From Flavobacteriaceae bacterium PRS1 (GTDB lineage Bacteria > Bacteroidota > Bacteroidia > Flavobacteriales > Flavobacteriaceae), in the NCBI GenBank assembly GCA_003709165.1, contig RDRZ01000009.1, forward strand, positions 1-64,000: a stretch of DNA of 64,000 nucleotides, written 5' to 3'. A program made the translations under genes and the position numbers. The notes under the pieces are model-generated. The model searched no databases. It was given only the letters and a program-made list of their open reading frames with translations, and was not told where the DNA came from. Shown here one piece after another: positions 55,043 to 62,066 of the stretch (position 1 is the stretch's first letter; every line of letters begins with the position of its first letter).

Positions 55043-55433
55043 ATACAATATTGAAAAAACAGAGAGCGAATGGAGTACTGAACTTTCAGACGAACAATTT
55101 AGAGTTTTAAGAACGAAAGGAACAGAAGCTCCTCATACAGGAAAATATAACCTTCATTTTGAAAAAGGCATCTACCAATGTGCTGCTTGTAAACAACAAC
55201 TTTTTGAAAGTAATAGTAAATTTAATGCCCATTGTGGTTGGCCAAGTTTTGATGATGCCATTGAAAGAACAGTAGATCGCATTCCTGATAAAACTCTAGG
55301 TATGCTACGTACAGAAATTGTATGCTCTAACTGCGGAAGTCATCTCGGTCATGTGTTTAACGATGGTCCAACGGAAACTGGGGAACGTTTTTGTGTGAAT
55401 TCTGCAAGCATTAATTTTGACAACAATGAATAG
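55035..55433 (+). CDS. msrB: Methionine-R-sulfoxide reductase, cytoplasmic
   Basis: A 132-residue MsrB without signal peptide, start ATG 55035 within the end of the previous gene. Motifs: YQCAACKQQL, AHCGWPSFDDA, CSNCGSHLGHVFNDGP and the catalytic Cys in RFCVNSASI. It thus repairs methionine-R-sulfoxide in cytoplasmic proteins, complementing the exported paralogue, with which it shares the operon. The usual flavobacterial arrangement of two msrB genes is seen, but the 8-base overlap is tight. Confidence 0.95.
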   Translation: MSKYNIEKTESEWSTELSDEQFRVLRTKGTEAPHTGKYNLHFEKGIYQCAACKQQLFESNSKFNAHCGWPSFDDAIERTVDRIPDKTLGMLRTEIVCSNCGSHLGHVFNDGPTETGERFCVNSASINFDNNE

Positions 55434-55544
55434 TTTTTCTATCAATATTTTCAGCAATACAAATATTTTATTAATAAAATTTCAATTTTTAAATACCAAA
55501 TTCCAAAGCTTAAATAATTAATATTGAAATAAAATTAGAATTTG

Positions 55545-55562
55545 TCCCGATAGCTATCGGGA
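55545..55562. repeat. Solo palindromic core of the repeat family
   Basis: TCCCGATAGCTATCGGGA, perfect 18-base palindrome, 56 bases upstream of the lpdA ATG. Flanks differ from the other copies (followed by TTGCATTTGGAATTTC). Confidence 0.85.
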
Positions 55563-55579
55563 TTGCATTTGGAATTTCT

Positions 55580-55587
55580 TAAATTTG
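55580..55587 (+). promoter_or_regulatory. lpdA -7 box (TAAATTTG)
   Basis: TAnnTTTG 31 bases upstream of ATG 55618; -33 match is weak. Confidence 0.55.
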
Positions 55588-55617
55588 TATCTTCAAATAA
55601 AGATTAAAAAATTACAA

Positions 55618-56994
55618 ATGAGTAAATACGATATTATAGTTCTTGGTAGTGGTCCTGGAGGTTATGTTACTGCAATTAGAGCATCTCAATTAGGATTTAA
55701 AACTGCTGTTATAGAAAAAGAAAGTCTTGGTGGCGTTTGTTTAAATTGGGGTTGTATTCCAACCAAAGCTCTTTTAAAATCGGCACAAGTTTTTGAATAT
55801 TTAAAACATGCTGAAGATTATGGCTTATCTGTAAAAGAATACGATAAAGATTTTGAAGCTGTTGTAAAACGTAGTCGCAATATTGCCGACGGAATGAGTA
55901 AAGGTGTGCAGTTTTTATTTAAGAAAAACAAAATTGATGTTATTAACGGTTATGGTAAACTAAAAACTGAAAAAAAGATTGATGTCGATGGTACAGAATA
56001 CAGTGCAGACCATATCATTATTGCAACAGGAGCGCGTTCACGCGAATTACCAAGTTTACCACAAGATGGTAAAAAAGTTATTGATTACAGGGAAGCAATG
56101 ACCTTGCCAAAACAACCCAAAAAGATGATTGTTGTTGGTTCTGGTGCCATTGGTGTTGAGTTTGCTTATTTCTATAATTCTATGGGAACTGAAGTTACCA
56201 TAGTTGAATTTTTACCTAGTGTTGTTCCTGTTGAAGATGCTGAGGTATCTAAACAATTAGAACGTTCTTTCAAGAAAAGCGGTATAAAAATTATGACGTC
56301 TGCTGAAGTAACTTCGGTTGATACATCTGGTAAAGGTGTTAAAGCCACAGTAAAAACAAAAAAAGGAGACCAAATTCTGGAAGCAGATATTATTCTTTCG
56401 GCTATTGGTATAAAATCGAATATTGAAAATATTGGATTAGAAGATGTTGGTATTGCTGTTGACAGAGATAAAATTATAGTAAACGATTATTACCAAACCA
56501 ATATTCCAGGATATTATGCCATTGGCGATGTCACTTCCGGGCAAGCATTAGCTCATGTAGCATCTGCTGAAGGCATTTTATGTGTTGAAAAAATTGCAGG
56601 GCAACATATAGAAGCCTTAGATTATGGCAATATTCCGGGTTGTACGTATTGCTCACCTGAAATTGCAAGTGTAGGTTTAACCGAAGCGCAAGCAAAAGAA
56701 CAAGGTTTAGATATTAAAGTTGGTAAGTTTCCATTTTCGGCATCAGGAAAAGCAAGTGCCGGAGGACATAAAGAGGGTTTTGTAAAAGTAATCTTTGACG
56801 CTAAATATGGCGAATGGTTGGGTTGCCACATGATTGGTGCTGGAGTGACTGATATGATTGCTGAAGTTGTTTTAGGTCGTAAACTTGAAACCACAGGACA
56901 CGAAGTTTTAAAAGCCGTACATCCACATCCAACGATGAGTGAAGCAGTTATGGAAGCCGTAGCAGATGCTTATGGCGAAGTGATTCATCTTTAA
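55618..56994 (+). CDS. lpdA: Dihydrolipoyl dehydrogenase
   Basis: A 458-residue FAD enzyme, start ATG 55618 (MSKYDIIVLGSGPGGYVTAI; the frame extends further up but that part is untranslated). Disulfide motif GGVCLNWGCIPTKALL, NAD-binding VVGSGAIGVEFAYFY, FAD motif YAIGDVTSGQALAHVASAEG and catalytic HPHPTMSEAV are intact. It regenerates lipoamide in 2-oxo acid dehydrogenase complexes (E3). It is a single-gene unit, not beside an E1/E2 gene. Confidence 0.95.
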   Translation: MSKYDIIVLGSGPGGYVTAIRASQLGFKTAVIEKESLGGVCLNWGCIPTKALLKSAQVFEYLKHAEDYGLSVKEYDKDFEAVVKRSRNIADGMSKGVQFLFKKNKIDVINGYGKLKTEKKIDVDGTEYSADHIIIATGARSRELPSLPQDGKKVIDYREAMTLPKQPKKMIVVGSGAIGVEFAYFYNSMGTEVTIVEFLPSVVPVEDAEVSKQLERSFKKSGIKIMTSAEVTSVDTSGKGVKATVKTKKGDQILEADIILSAIGIKSNIENIGLEDVGIAVDRDKIIVNDYYQTNIPGYYAIGDVTSGQALAHVASAEGILCVEKIAGQHIEALDYGNIPGCTYCSPEIASVGLTEAQAKEQGLDIKVGKFPFSASGKASAGGHKEGFVKVIFDAKYGEWLGCHMIGAGVTDMIAEVVLGRKLETTGHEVLKAVHPHPTMSEAVMEAVADAYGEVIHL

Positions 56995-57060
56995 AGAAAA
57001 AAGAGAATAGAGTATAGAAAATAGACGCAAATTATTCGTGAAAATTAGTGAAATTCGTGT

Positions 57061-57477
57061 CTATAAAAAACTTTGAATAGCCAATTCATAACTCTGCAAC
57101 CCAAAACCTATAATGACACCTTTTGCATGTGCTGAAATATAAGATTTATGTCTAAACTTTTCTCTGGAAAATGTGTTAGAAATATGAACTTCTATAACGG
57201 GAGTTTCGATGGCTTTTACAGCATCACCAATGCCTACCGAAGTATGTGTATAAGCAGCCGAATTTAAAATAATTCCATAATAAGTAAAACCAACCTCATG
57301 CAATTTATCTATAAGTTCGCCTTCGATATTCGATTGAAAATAATCAATTTGAAAGTTTGAGTATTTTTCTTTTACCACACTTAAAAATTCTATAAAAGAC
57401 AAACTCCCATAAATTTTTGGTTCACGTTTACTTAATAAATTTAAGTTTGGTCCATTAATGATGATGAGTTTTTTCAT
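57061..57477 (-). CDS. aroQ: 3-dehydroquinate dehydratase, type II
   Basis: A 138-residue enzyme of the shikimate pathway. Start ATG 57477 (MKKLIIINGPNLNLLSKREPKIYG); the frame extends 10 codons upstream but these belong to the leader. FQSNIEGELIDKLHE, NSAAYTHTSVGIGDAV and VEVHISNTFSREKFRHKSYIS carry the catalytic Tyr/His/Arg/Asn positions. One copy of the 76-bp leader repeat ends 25 bases upstream. It is divergent from xerD in the usual flavobacterial aroQ/xerD pair, though here a broken OMP gene lies between them. Confidence 0.94.
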   Translation of the reverse strand: MKKLIIINGPNLNLLSKREPKIYGSLSFIEFLSVVKEKYSNFQIDYFQSNIEGELIDKLHEVGFTYYGIILNSAAYTHTSVGIGDAVKAIETPVIEVHISNTFSREKFRHKSYISAHAKGVIIGFGLQSYELAIQSFL

Positions 57478-57578
57478 GTGTTGACATTTTATTTTTTTAA
57501 CAGTCATCCCTATAACTATCGGGATTGTTCGCTATTAATCATTCTCTTGGATGAGAAAAATTTTAACATGCTCGTTTC
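57478..57578 (-). repeat. 76-bp leader repeat, copy at aroQ (57503-57578, plus conserved tail)
   Basis: Minus orientation. Left GAAACGAGCATGTTAAAA, right TCCCGATAGTTATAGGGATGAC, tail TGTTAAAAAAATAAAA... ending in ACAC before the aroQ ATG. The middle differs most from the other two copies. Confidence 0.9.
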
Positions 57579-57603
57579 TTAATGTAAAAGTATTAAAAAT
57601 AAA

Positions 57604-57632
57604 CAAAAGACTGCCTTTTCAGACAGCCTCTT
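57604..57632 (-). terminator. Terminator of broken OMP gene
   Basis: Same hairpin as the rpsA terminator at 42191-42219 (GGCTGTC / GGCAGTC with T-run on the minus strand). Confidence 0.75.
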
Positions 57633-57652
57633 ATAAATTTGCAATTTTAATT

Positions 57653-58241
57653 TCAGAACCTAAACCCAACAGAAAACTGAAATACACCATTTTGATTTTT
57701 TAAACTACTTGAATCAGGCAGATTATTAATATTTGATAGTCCAATATTATAACGTGCTCCAAAATTCAGACCGCTTATAAATTGATATCCAAGACCAATA
57801 TTTGCGCTAAAATCGATTTTATTATAATTTTCTAAAATGTCCTCTTCACCAGAGTTTCCGACAGAACTAAATTCATCTTTTGCAGATAACAAAAATCCTA
57901 TTTGAGGTCCAGCTTGTATATAGAGTTCATCAACTATTTTAATTTTTGCCATTATTAGGAAGGTTTAAATAATCTAATTTAAGTGTTCCGTCAAAACCAT
58001 CTACTTGTGTATATTTTGCACCTTGCATAGAATATAAAAGTTCTGGCTGGATGGCAAAATCGTTAGTTAGACACAATTCAGCAAATCCACCAAAAAACAT
58101 ACTTGTTCTGGCATCAAAATTATCTGTGTCATCTCCATTTAATGTTGCTACATTTAATCCAGCTTTTAATCCTAAATTATGGCAAACACAACTTGATAAA
58201 AATATGGCAGAATCTATAGAAATAAGCAGTACTTTTTTCAT
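57653..58241 (-). pseudogene. Outer-membrane beta-barrel (PorT-like) protein, frameshifted
   Basis: Two overlapping frames give one protein of about 195 residues. The first (58241 to 57939) has a signal peptide (KKVLLISIDSAIFLSS), NLGLKAGLNVATLNGDD and the barrel strands up to LKLDYLNLP, then ends prematurely. The second (57952 to 57653) continues AKIKIVDELYIQAGPQIGFLLSAKDEF to the C-terminal strand FQFSVGFRF. One extra base at about 57953-57957 (CCTAATAATGG for CCT-ATA-ATG-G) restores one frame. It is a porin-family beta-barrel of unknown function. The signal region also has unusual Cys residues (SSCVCHN). Confidence 0.85.
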
Positions 58242-58378
58242 AACATATTAATTTTAAGTAGGTTAATAATATTAAAAATAGCCTTTTATTATCTAAAAAA
58301 CAAGATTTATCAGTATTATTTATAAAATATCTAATAATTTGGTATTACTTATACTTCAAAATAATAATGAAATTATAC

Positions 58379-58386
58379 TATTTTTG
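58379..58386 (+). promoter_or_regulatory. xerD -7 box (TATTTTTG)
   Basis: TAnnTTTG ends 5 bases before the ATG at 58392, implying transcription starts at or next to the start codon. Confidence 0.6.
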
Positions 58387-58391
58387 TGACT

Positions 58392-59288
58392 ATGAATTGG
58401 CAACAAGCAATTAAAGATTATATCCATTATTTAAAGATAGAACGTGGTCTATCTCAAAATTCAATAAATAGTTATAACCAAGACGTAAAAAAGCTAATTA
58501 AATATCTTCAAGAAAATAGTATAGATATTTCTCCCATTAAAATAGATGCTGAAATAGTCCAACAATTTATTTATACCATTGCCAAAAAATTAAATGCAAG
58601 AAGTCAATCGCGATTAATTTCAGGTTTACGAAGCTTTTTTGATTATTTGATTTTTGAAGGTTATCGAGAAACTAATCCTCTTGAACTTATTGAATCTCCA
58701 AAGATTGGACGAAAACTCCCTGATACCTTATCTATTCAAGAAATTGATAAAATTGTAGCTGCAATCGATTTAAGTAATCCACAAGGTGAGCGCAATCGTG
58801 CCATTATCGAAACACTTTACAGTTGTGGATTACGTGTAAGCGAATTAACCAATCTTAAGATATCCGATTTATTTTTCGACGAAGGCTTTATTAAAGTTAC
58901 TGGCAAAGGCGATAAACAACGCTTTGTTCCTATTGGAAATTCAACGCAAAAATACATTACCATTTATAAGAATGAAGTGAGACCACATATTCCATTTGTT
59001 GAAGCATTTAGTGATACTTTATTTTTAAACAGAAGAGGGAAACAGTTATCTCGTGCCATGATCTTTTCAATAATCAAACAATTAGCAGAAAAAGCAGGAA
59101 TTCATAAAACAATATCGCCACATACTTTTAGACATTCTTTTGCTACTCACTTATTAGAAAATGGTGCCGATTTAAGAGCTATACAACTTATGTTAGGTCA
59201 TGAAAGTATTACAACTACCGAAATTTATATGCACGTAGATAAAAGTCATTTAAAGGAGGTTGTTAATAAATTTCATCCAAGGAAATAA
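58392..59288 (+). CDS. xerD: Tyrosine recombinase XerD
   Basis: A 298-residue site-specific recombinase that with XerC resolves chromosome dimers at dif. I use ATG 58392 (MNWQQAIKDYIHYLKIERGLS); the GTG at 58386 overlaps the promoter. The catalytic residues are present: Arg in SCGLRVSELTN, Lys in GKGDKQR, HxxR in SPHTFRHSFATHLL, and His/Tyr in MLGHESITTTEIYMHV. The N-terminal SAM-like DNA-binding domain is complete. It is followed by a CAGT-type repeat and the convergent rny. Confidence 0.95.
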   Translation: MNWQQAIKDYIHYLKIERGLSQNSINSYNQDVKKLIKYLQENSIDISPIKIDAEIVQQFIYTIAKKLNARSQSRLISGLRSFFDYLIFEGYRETNPLELIESPKIGRKLPDTLSIQEIDKIVAAIDLSNPQGERNRAIIETLYSCGLRVSELTNLKISDLFFDEGFIKVTGKGDKQRFVPIGNSTQKYITIYKNEVRPHIPFVEAFSDTLFLNRRGKQLSRAMIFSIIKQLAEKAGIHKTISPHTFRHSFATHLLENGADLRAIQLMLGHESITTTEIYMHVDKSHLKEVVNKFHPRK

Positions 59289-59292
59289 TATT

Positions 59293-59326
59293 TAGTGTTC
59301 AGTATTCAGTTTGCAGTATTCAGTCA
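59293..59326. repeat. CAGT-type short direct repeats after xerD
   Basis: Words TATTCAGT, TTGCAGTATTCAGT repeated; 24 bases nearly identical to 41190-41213 upstream of pyrB. Lies just after the xerD stop. Confidence 0.75.
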
Positions 59327-59482
59327 ATGTTTTTTAAATAGAGCAATTAGAGTTCTAATAATCAAATTTTATCATAAAAATAAGCGTTATCAGCGTTCTA
59401 TTCAGTTGGGAATCTTCAGTAAAAAAATAATATTCGTGTATCACTTGAAATCTAAACAACTTAACAACAAACAACTCTACAA

Positions 59483-61060
59483 CTACTTCGCAATATTTAC
59501 AGCTCTGGTTTCTCTAATTACAGTAACCTTAACTTGTCCAGGATACGTCATATCTGTTTGTACTTTTTGAGAAATCTCAAACGATAAATTAGCAGCTTTA
59601 TCATCGCTAACCTTTTCGCTCTCAACAATAACACGTAACTCTCTTCCTGCCTGAATAGCATACGCTTTTTGAACTCCAGGAAAACCGAATGCAATATCCT
59701 CTAAATCTTTTAAACGCTGAATATAAGAATCTAACACTTGACGTCTTGCTCCAGGTCTTGCTCCAGAAATAGCGTCACAAACCTGTACAATTGGAGAGAG
59801 TAAAAACTTCATTTCTATTTCATCATGATGTGCTCCAATGGCGTTACAAACTTCAGCTTTTTCGCCAAATTTTTCTGCCCATTGCATTCCGAGAATTGCA
59901 TGAGGCGTTTCCGTATCTGCTTCTGCATCAGGTACTTTACCAATATCATGCAAAAGTCCTGCACGCTTGGCTATTTTTGAGTTCAGTCCTAATTCGGCAG
60001 CCATGATACCGCAAAGTTTAGCAACTTCACGCGAATGCTGTAATAAATTTTGTCCGTAAGACGAACGGTATTTCATGCGTCCAACAACTTTAATCAATTC
60101 AGGATGCAAGCCATGAATTCCTAAATCTATAACTGTGCGTTTACCTACTTCTATGATTTCCTGTTCAATTTGATTTTGGGTTTTTTTTACGACCTCCTCT
60201 ATTCTTGCTGGATGTATTCTTCCGTCGGTTACCAGTTTGTGAAGCGACAAACGTGCGATTTCTCTTCTAACTGAATCAAAACAAGATAAAATAATAGCTT
60301 CGGGAGTGTCATCAACAATAATCTCTACTCCTGTTGCAGCTTCAATAGCTCTGATATTTCGTCCTTCTCTGCCTATAATACGACCTTTAATATCGTCGGA
60401 TTCTATGTTAAAAACTGACACACAATTATCTATGGATTCTTCGGTGCCAACACGTTGTATAGTATTAATAATGATTTTTCTTGCATCTTGTTGTGCTGTG
60501 AGTTTAGCTTCCTCCATTTTTTCCTGAACATAGGCCATCGCATCACTTTTAGCTTCGTTTTTTAAAGATTCAATAAGCTGTAATTTAGCATCTTCAGCAG
60601 ATAAGCTCGAAATAACCTCAAGCTGTTGAATCTGACTCTTATGAACTTTTTCGACCTCATCATTGCGCTTCTCTAAAAATTCTATACGATGATTATAATC
60701 CTTGATTTTAACTTCAATGTCGTCATTGAGCTTTTTGCCTTTATGAAATTCTGAAGATATTTGTGACTCTTTATCTCTAATACGCTTTTCTGCTTCAGAC
60801 ATTTTCTTTTCGCGCGAAAAAATTACTTTTTCATGTTCTGACTTTAGCTCAAAAAATCGTTCTTTTGCTTGAAAAATTTTATCTTTTTTTACAGCTTCGC
60901 CATCTTGGTTTGCATCTTTTATAATAGTTGCTGCATTGCGTTTTGCATTCTTTATTATTTTTGATGCGTTGTTTTTTTGAAGCGTTTTAGAAATAATAAA
61001 ACCTATTACGATTCCTGTTATAGTTGCTCCTACAATTAATAAAATTGTGTTAGTATCCAT
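59483..61060 (-). CDS. rny: Ribonuclease Y
   Basis: A 525-residue membrane-anchored endoribonuclease that starts mRNA decay. N-terminal helix ([18 protein letters not shown]), a long coiled coil (about residues 30-200), KH domain ([21 protein letters not shown]) and HD domain ([21 protein letters not shown]). All catalytic HD residues are present. It is the last gene of a minus-strand run zapB-like, zapA, 6S RNA, rny. A terminator was not identified. Confidence 0.95.
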   Translation of the reverse strand: MDTNTILLIVGATITGIVIGFIISKTLQKNNASKIIKNAKRNAATIIKDANQDGEAVKKDKIFQAKERFFELKSEHEKVIFSREKKMSEAEKRIRDKESQISSEFHKGKKLNDDIEVKIKDYNHRIEFLEKRNDEVEKVHKSQIQQLEVISSLSAEDAKLQLIESLKNEAKSDAMAYVQEKMEEAKLTAQQDARKIIINTIQRVGTEESIDNCVSVFNIESDDIKGRIIGREGRNIRAIEAATGVEIIVDDTPEAIILSCFDSVRREIARLSLHKLVTDGRIHPARIEEVVKKTQNQIEQEIIEVGKRTVIDLGIHGLHPELIKVVGRMKYRSSYGQNLLQHSREVAKLCGIMAAELGLNSKIAKRAGLLHDIGKVPDAEADTETPHAILGMQWAEKFGEKAEVCNAIGAHHDEIEMKFLLSPIVQVCDAISGARPGARRQVLDSYIQRLKDLEDIAFGFPGVQKAYAIQAGRELRVIVESEKVSDDKAANLSFEISQKVQTDMTYPGQVKVTVIRETRAVNIAK

Positions 61061-61107
61061 CTTTAATATTTAGTTATTCTTTTATAATGCCTTAGTTGAT
61101 AAAAAAA

Positions 61108-61266
61108 GCCTGCATCAGTTTTGGTTTTGTATAAACTCCTTAAAAACAAGTTTAGGGTTAACAAGCTGATCAAGTATCTGCTCAAGGCAGCACGCTTTTA
61201 CAACTTAAACTCACCCTTTTTAAAGAATTAACGTTGAGTTTATCAAAAAAAATAACTAATGCAGGC
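61108..61266 (-). ncRNA. ssrS: 6S RNA (6S-Flavo type)
   Basis: The gap between zapA and rny holds a long, nearly self-complementary RNA on the minus strand. Its ends pair (AACTAATGCAGGC with GCCTGCATCAGTT, one mismatch), an inner stem is formed by TGAGTTT/AAACTCA, and the long A/T-rich middle forms a bulge, as in 6S RNA, which mimics an open promoter and binds RNA polymerase. The end GCAGGC is followed by a T-run (61101-61107 on the plus strand) as terminator. In Flavobacteriia a 6S RNA is expected next to zapA, as in other bacteria. The strand is inferred from the T-run. Confidence 0.82.
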
Positions 61267-61292
61267 AGTAACCTTTATTTATTTTAAAGAAC

Positions 61293-61586
61293 TTAAGAAC
61301 TTAAATGTTCTTTTAACAGTTGATCTAAAGCATTGAGCTTAAATTCAACTTCTTCACTTAAATTTTCTTTATCTATAGTTTTCTGTTCTGTTTGAGATGC
61401 AAACTGTAAAGCACACATCGCTAATACATCTTGCTTATCTCTCACAGAATAACTTTTCTCAAACTGTTTAATCATTACACTAATCTTCAAAGCTGCTTTT
61501 CGTAATCCTTCTTCTTGTTCTGGTTCTACTGTTAGAGGATATACTCTGTTAGCTATAGATAGCTTTATTTTAAACTTCTTTGACAT
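61293..61586 (-). CDS. zapA: Cell division protein ZapA
   Basis: A 97-residue protein that binds FtsZ and promotes Z-ring bundling. It has the ZapA N-terminal domain (KFKIKLSIANRVYPLTVEPEQEEGLRKAALKI) and a C-terminal coiled coil (ALQFASQTEQKTIDKENLSEEVEFKLNALDQLL). It is cotranscribed with the zapB-like gene 16 bases upstream. Confidence 0.9.
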   Translation of the reverse strand: MSKKFKIKLSIANRVYPLTVEPEQEEGLRKAALKISVMIKQFEKSYSVRDKQDVLAMCALQFASQTEQKTIDKENLSEEVEFKLNALDQLLKEHLSS

Positions 61587-61602
61587 TAAATACTATGTTG
61601 CA

Positions 61603-61893
61603 TTATTCAGATAATTGAGATATACAATAATCTATTTCCCTAATTAATGCATTTATTTTGAGCTTTGTTTCTTTTTTACTCTCATTACTGCCAAGTATGG
61701 AATTTGCAAATTTGAGTGTTTCATATTTTTCTTCCCAAGAACCAATTAATTCTTCTTGTTGAGATATTTTGTTTTGAGATAATGTAACATCTTCTTTTAG
61801 TTTTGCATTTGTTTGCTTTAAACCATCTAATTTATGCAACACTTTGGTAATTCTGTCCTCTAAAGAATCAACAATAGTCTCAATATTACTCAT
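61603..61893 (-). CDS. ZapB-like coiled-coil protein
   Basis: A 96-residue, mostly coiled-coil protein (TIVDSLEDRITKVLHKLDGLKQTNAKLKEDVTLSQNKISQQEELIG). It precedes zapA in the usual flavobacterial order and is the likely analogue of ZapB in Z-ring organisation; sequence alone shows only a coiled coil. It is the first gene of the run and has a good promoter. Confidence 0.75.
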   Translation of the reverse strand: MSNIETIVDSLEDRITKVLHKLDGLKQTNAKLKEDVTLSQNKISQQEELIGSWEEKYETLKFANSILGSNESKKETKLKINALIREIDYCISQLSE

Positions 61894-61917
61894 TTAATTA
61901 ATTCAATACTTATTACA

Positions 61918-61948
61918 CAAAGTTAAGATTTCAAATTATATATAACAA
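61918..61948 (-). promoter_or_regulatory. Promoter of zapB-like-zapA operon
   Basis: TTG (61946-61948), 20-base spacer, TAACTTTG (61918-61925) on the minus strand; 25 bases upstream of the ATG at 61893. Confidence 0.75.
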
Positions 61949-62019
61949 TTGTTTTCAACAATATTTTAAAAGAACTTAACAACCTATTACAATAATATAA
62001 TTCTGTACCTGATATTCAC

Positions 62020-62050
62020 TTTGTATATTACTTACAAATTTATACTTTAG
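62020..62050 (+). promoter_or_regulatory. Promoter of M23 peptidase gene
   Basis: TTTG (62020-62023), 19-base spacer, TACTTTAG (62043-62050; one mismatch to TAnnTTTG), 16 bases before ATG 62067. Confidence 0.6.
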
Positions 62051-62066
62051 CAGTAACAACTTATCT

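Noticed and set aside
55585-55617. Extra 11 codons at the start of lpdA
   Set aside because: They follow the -7 box by zero to a few bases and are not part of the family N-terminus, which begins at MSKYD (55618).
59295-59570. Plus-strand open frame of 91 codons after xerD
   Set aside because: It spans the CAGT-type repeat and the antisense of the rny 3' end, with no signal or family match.
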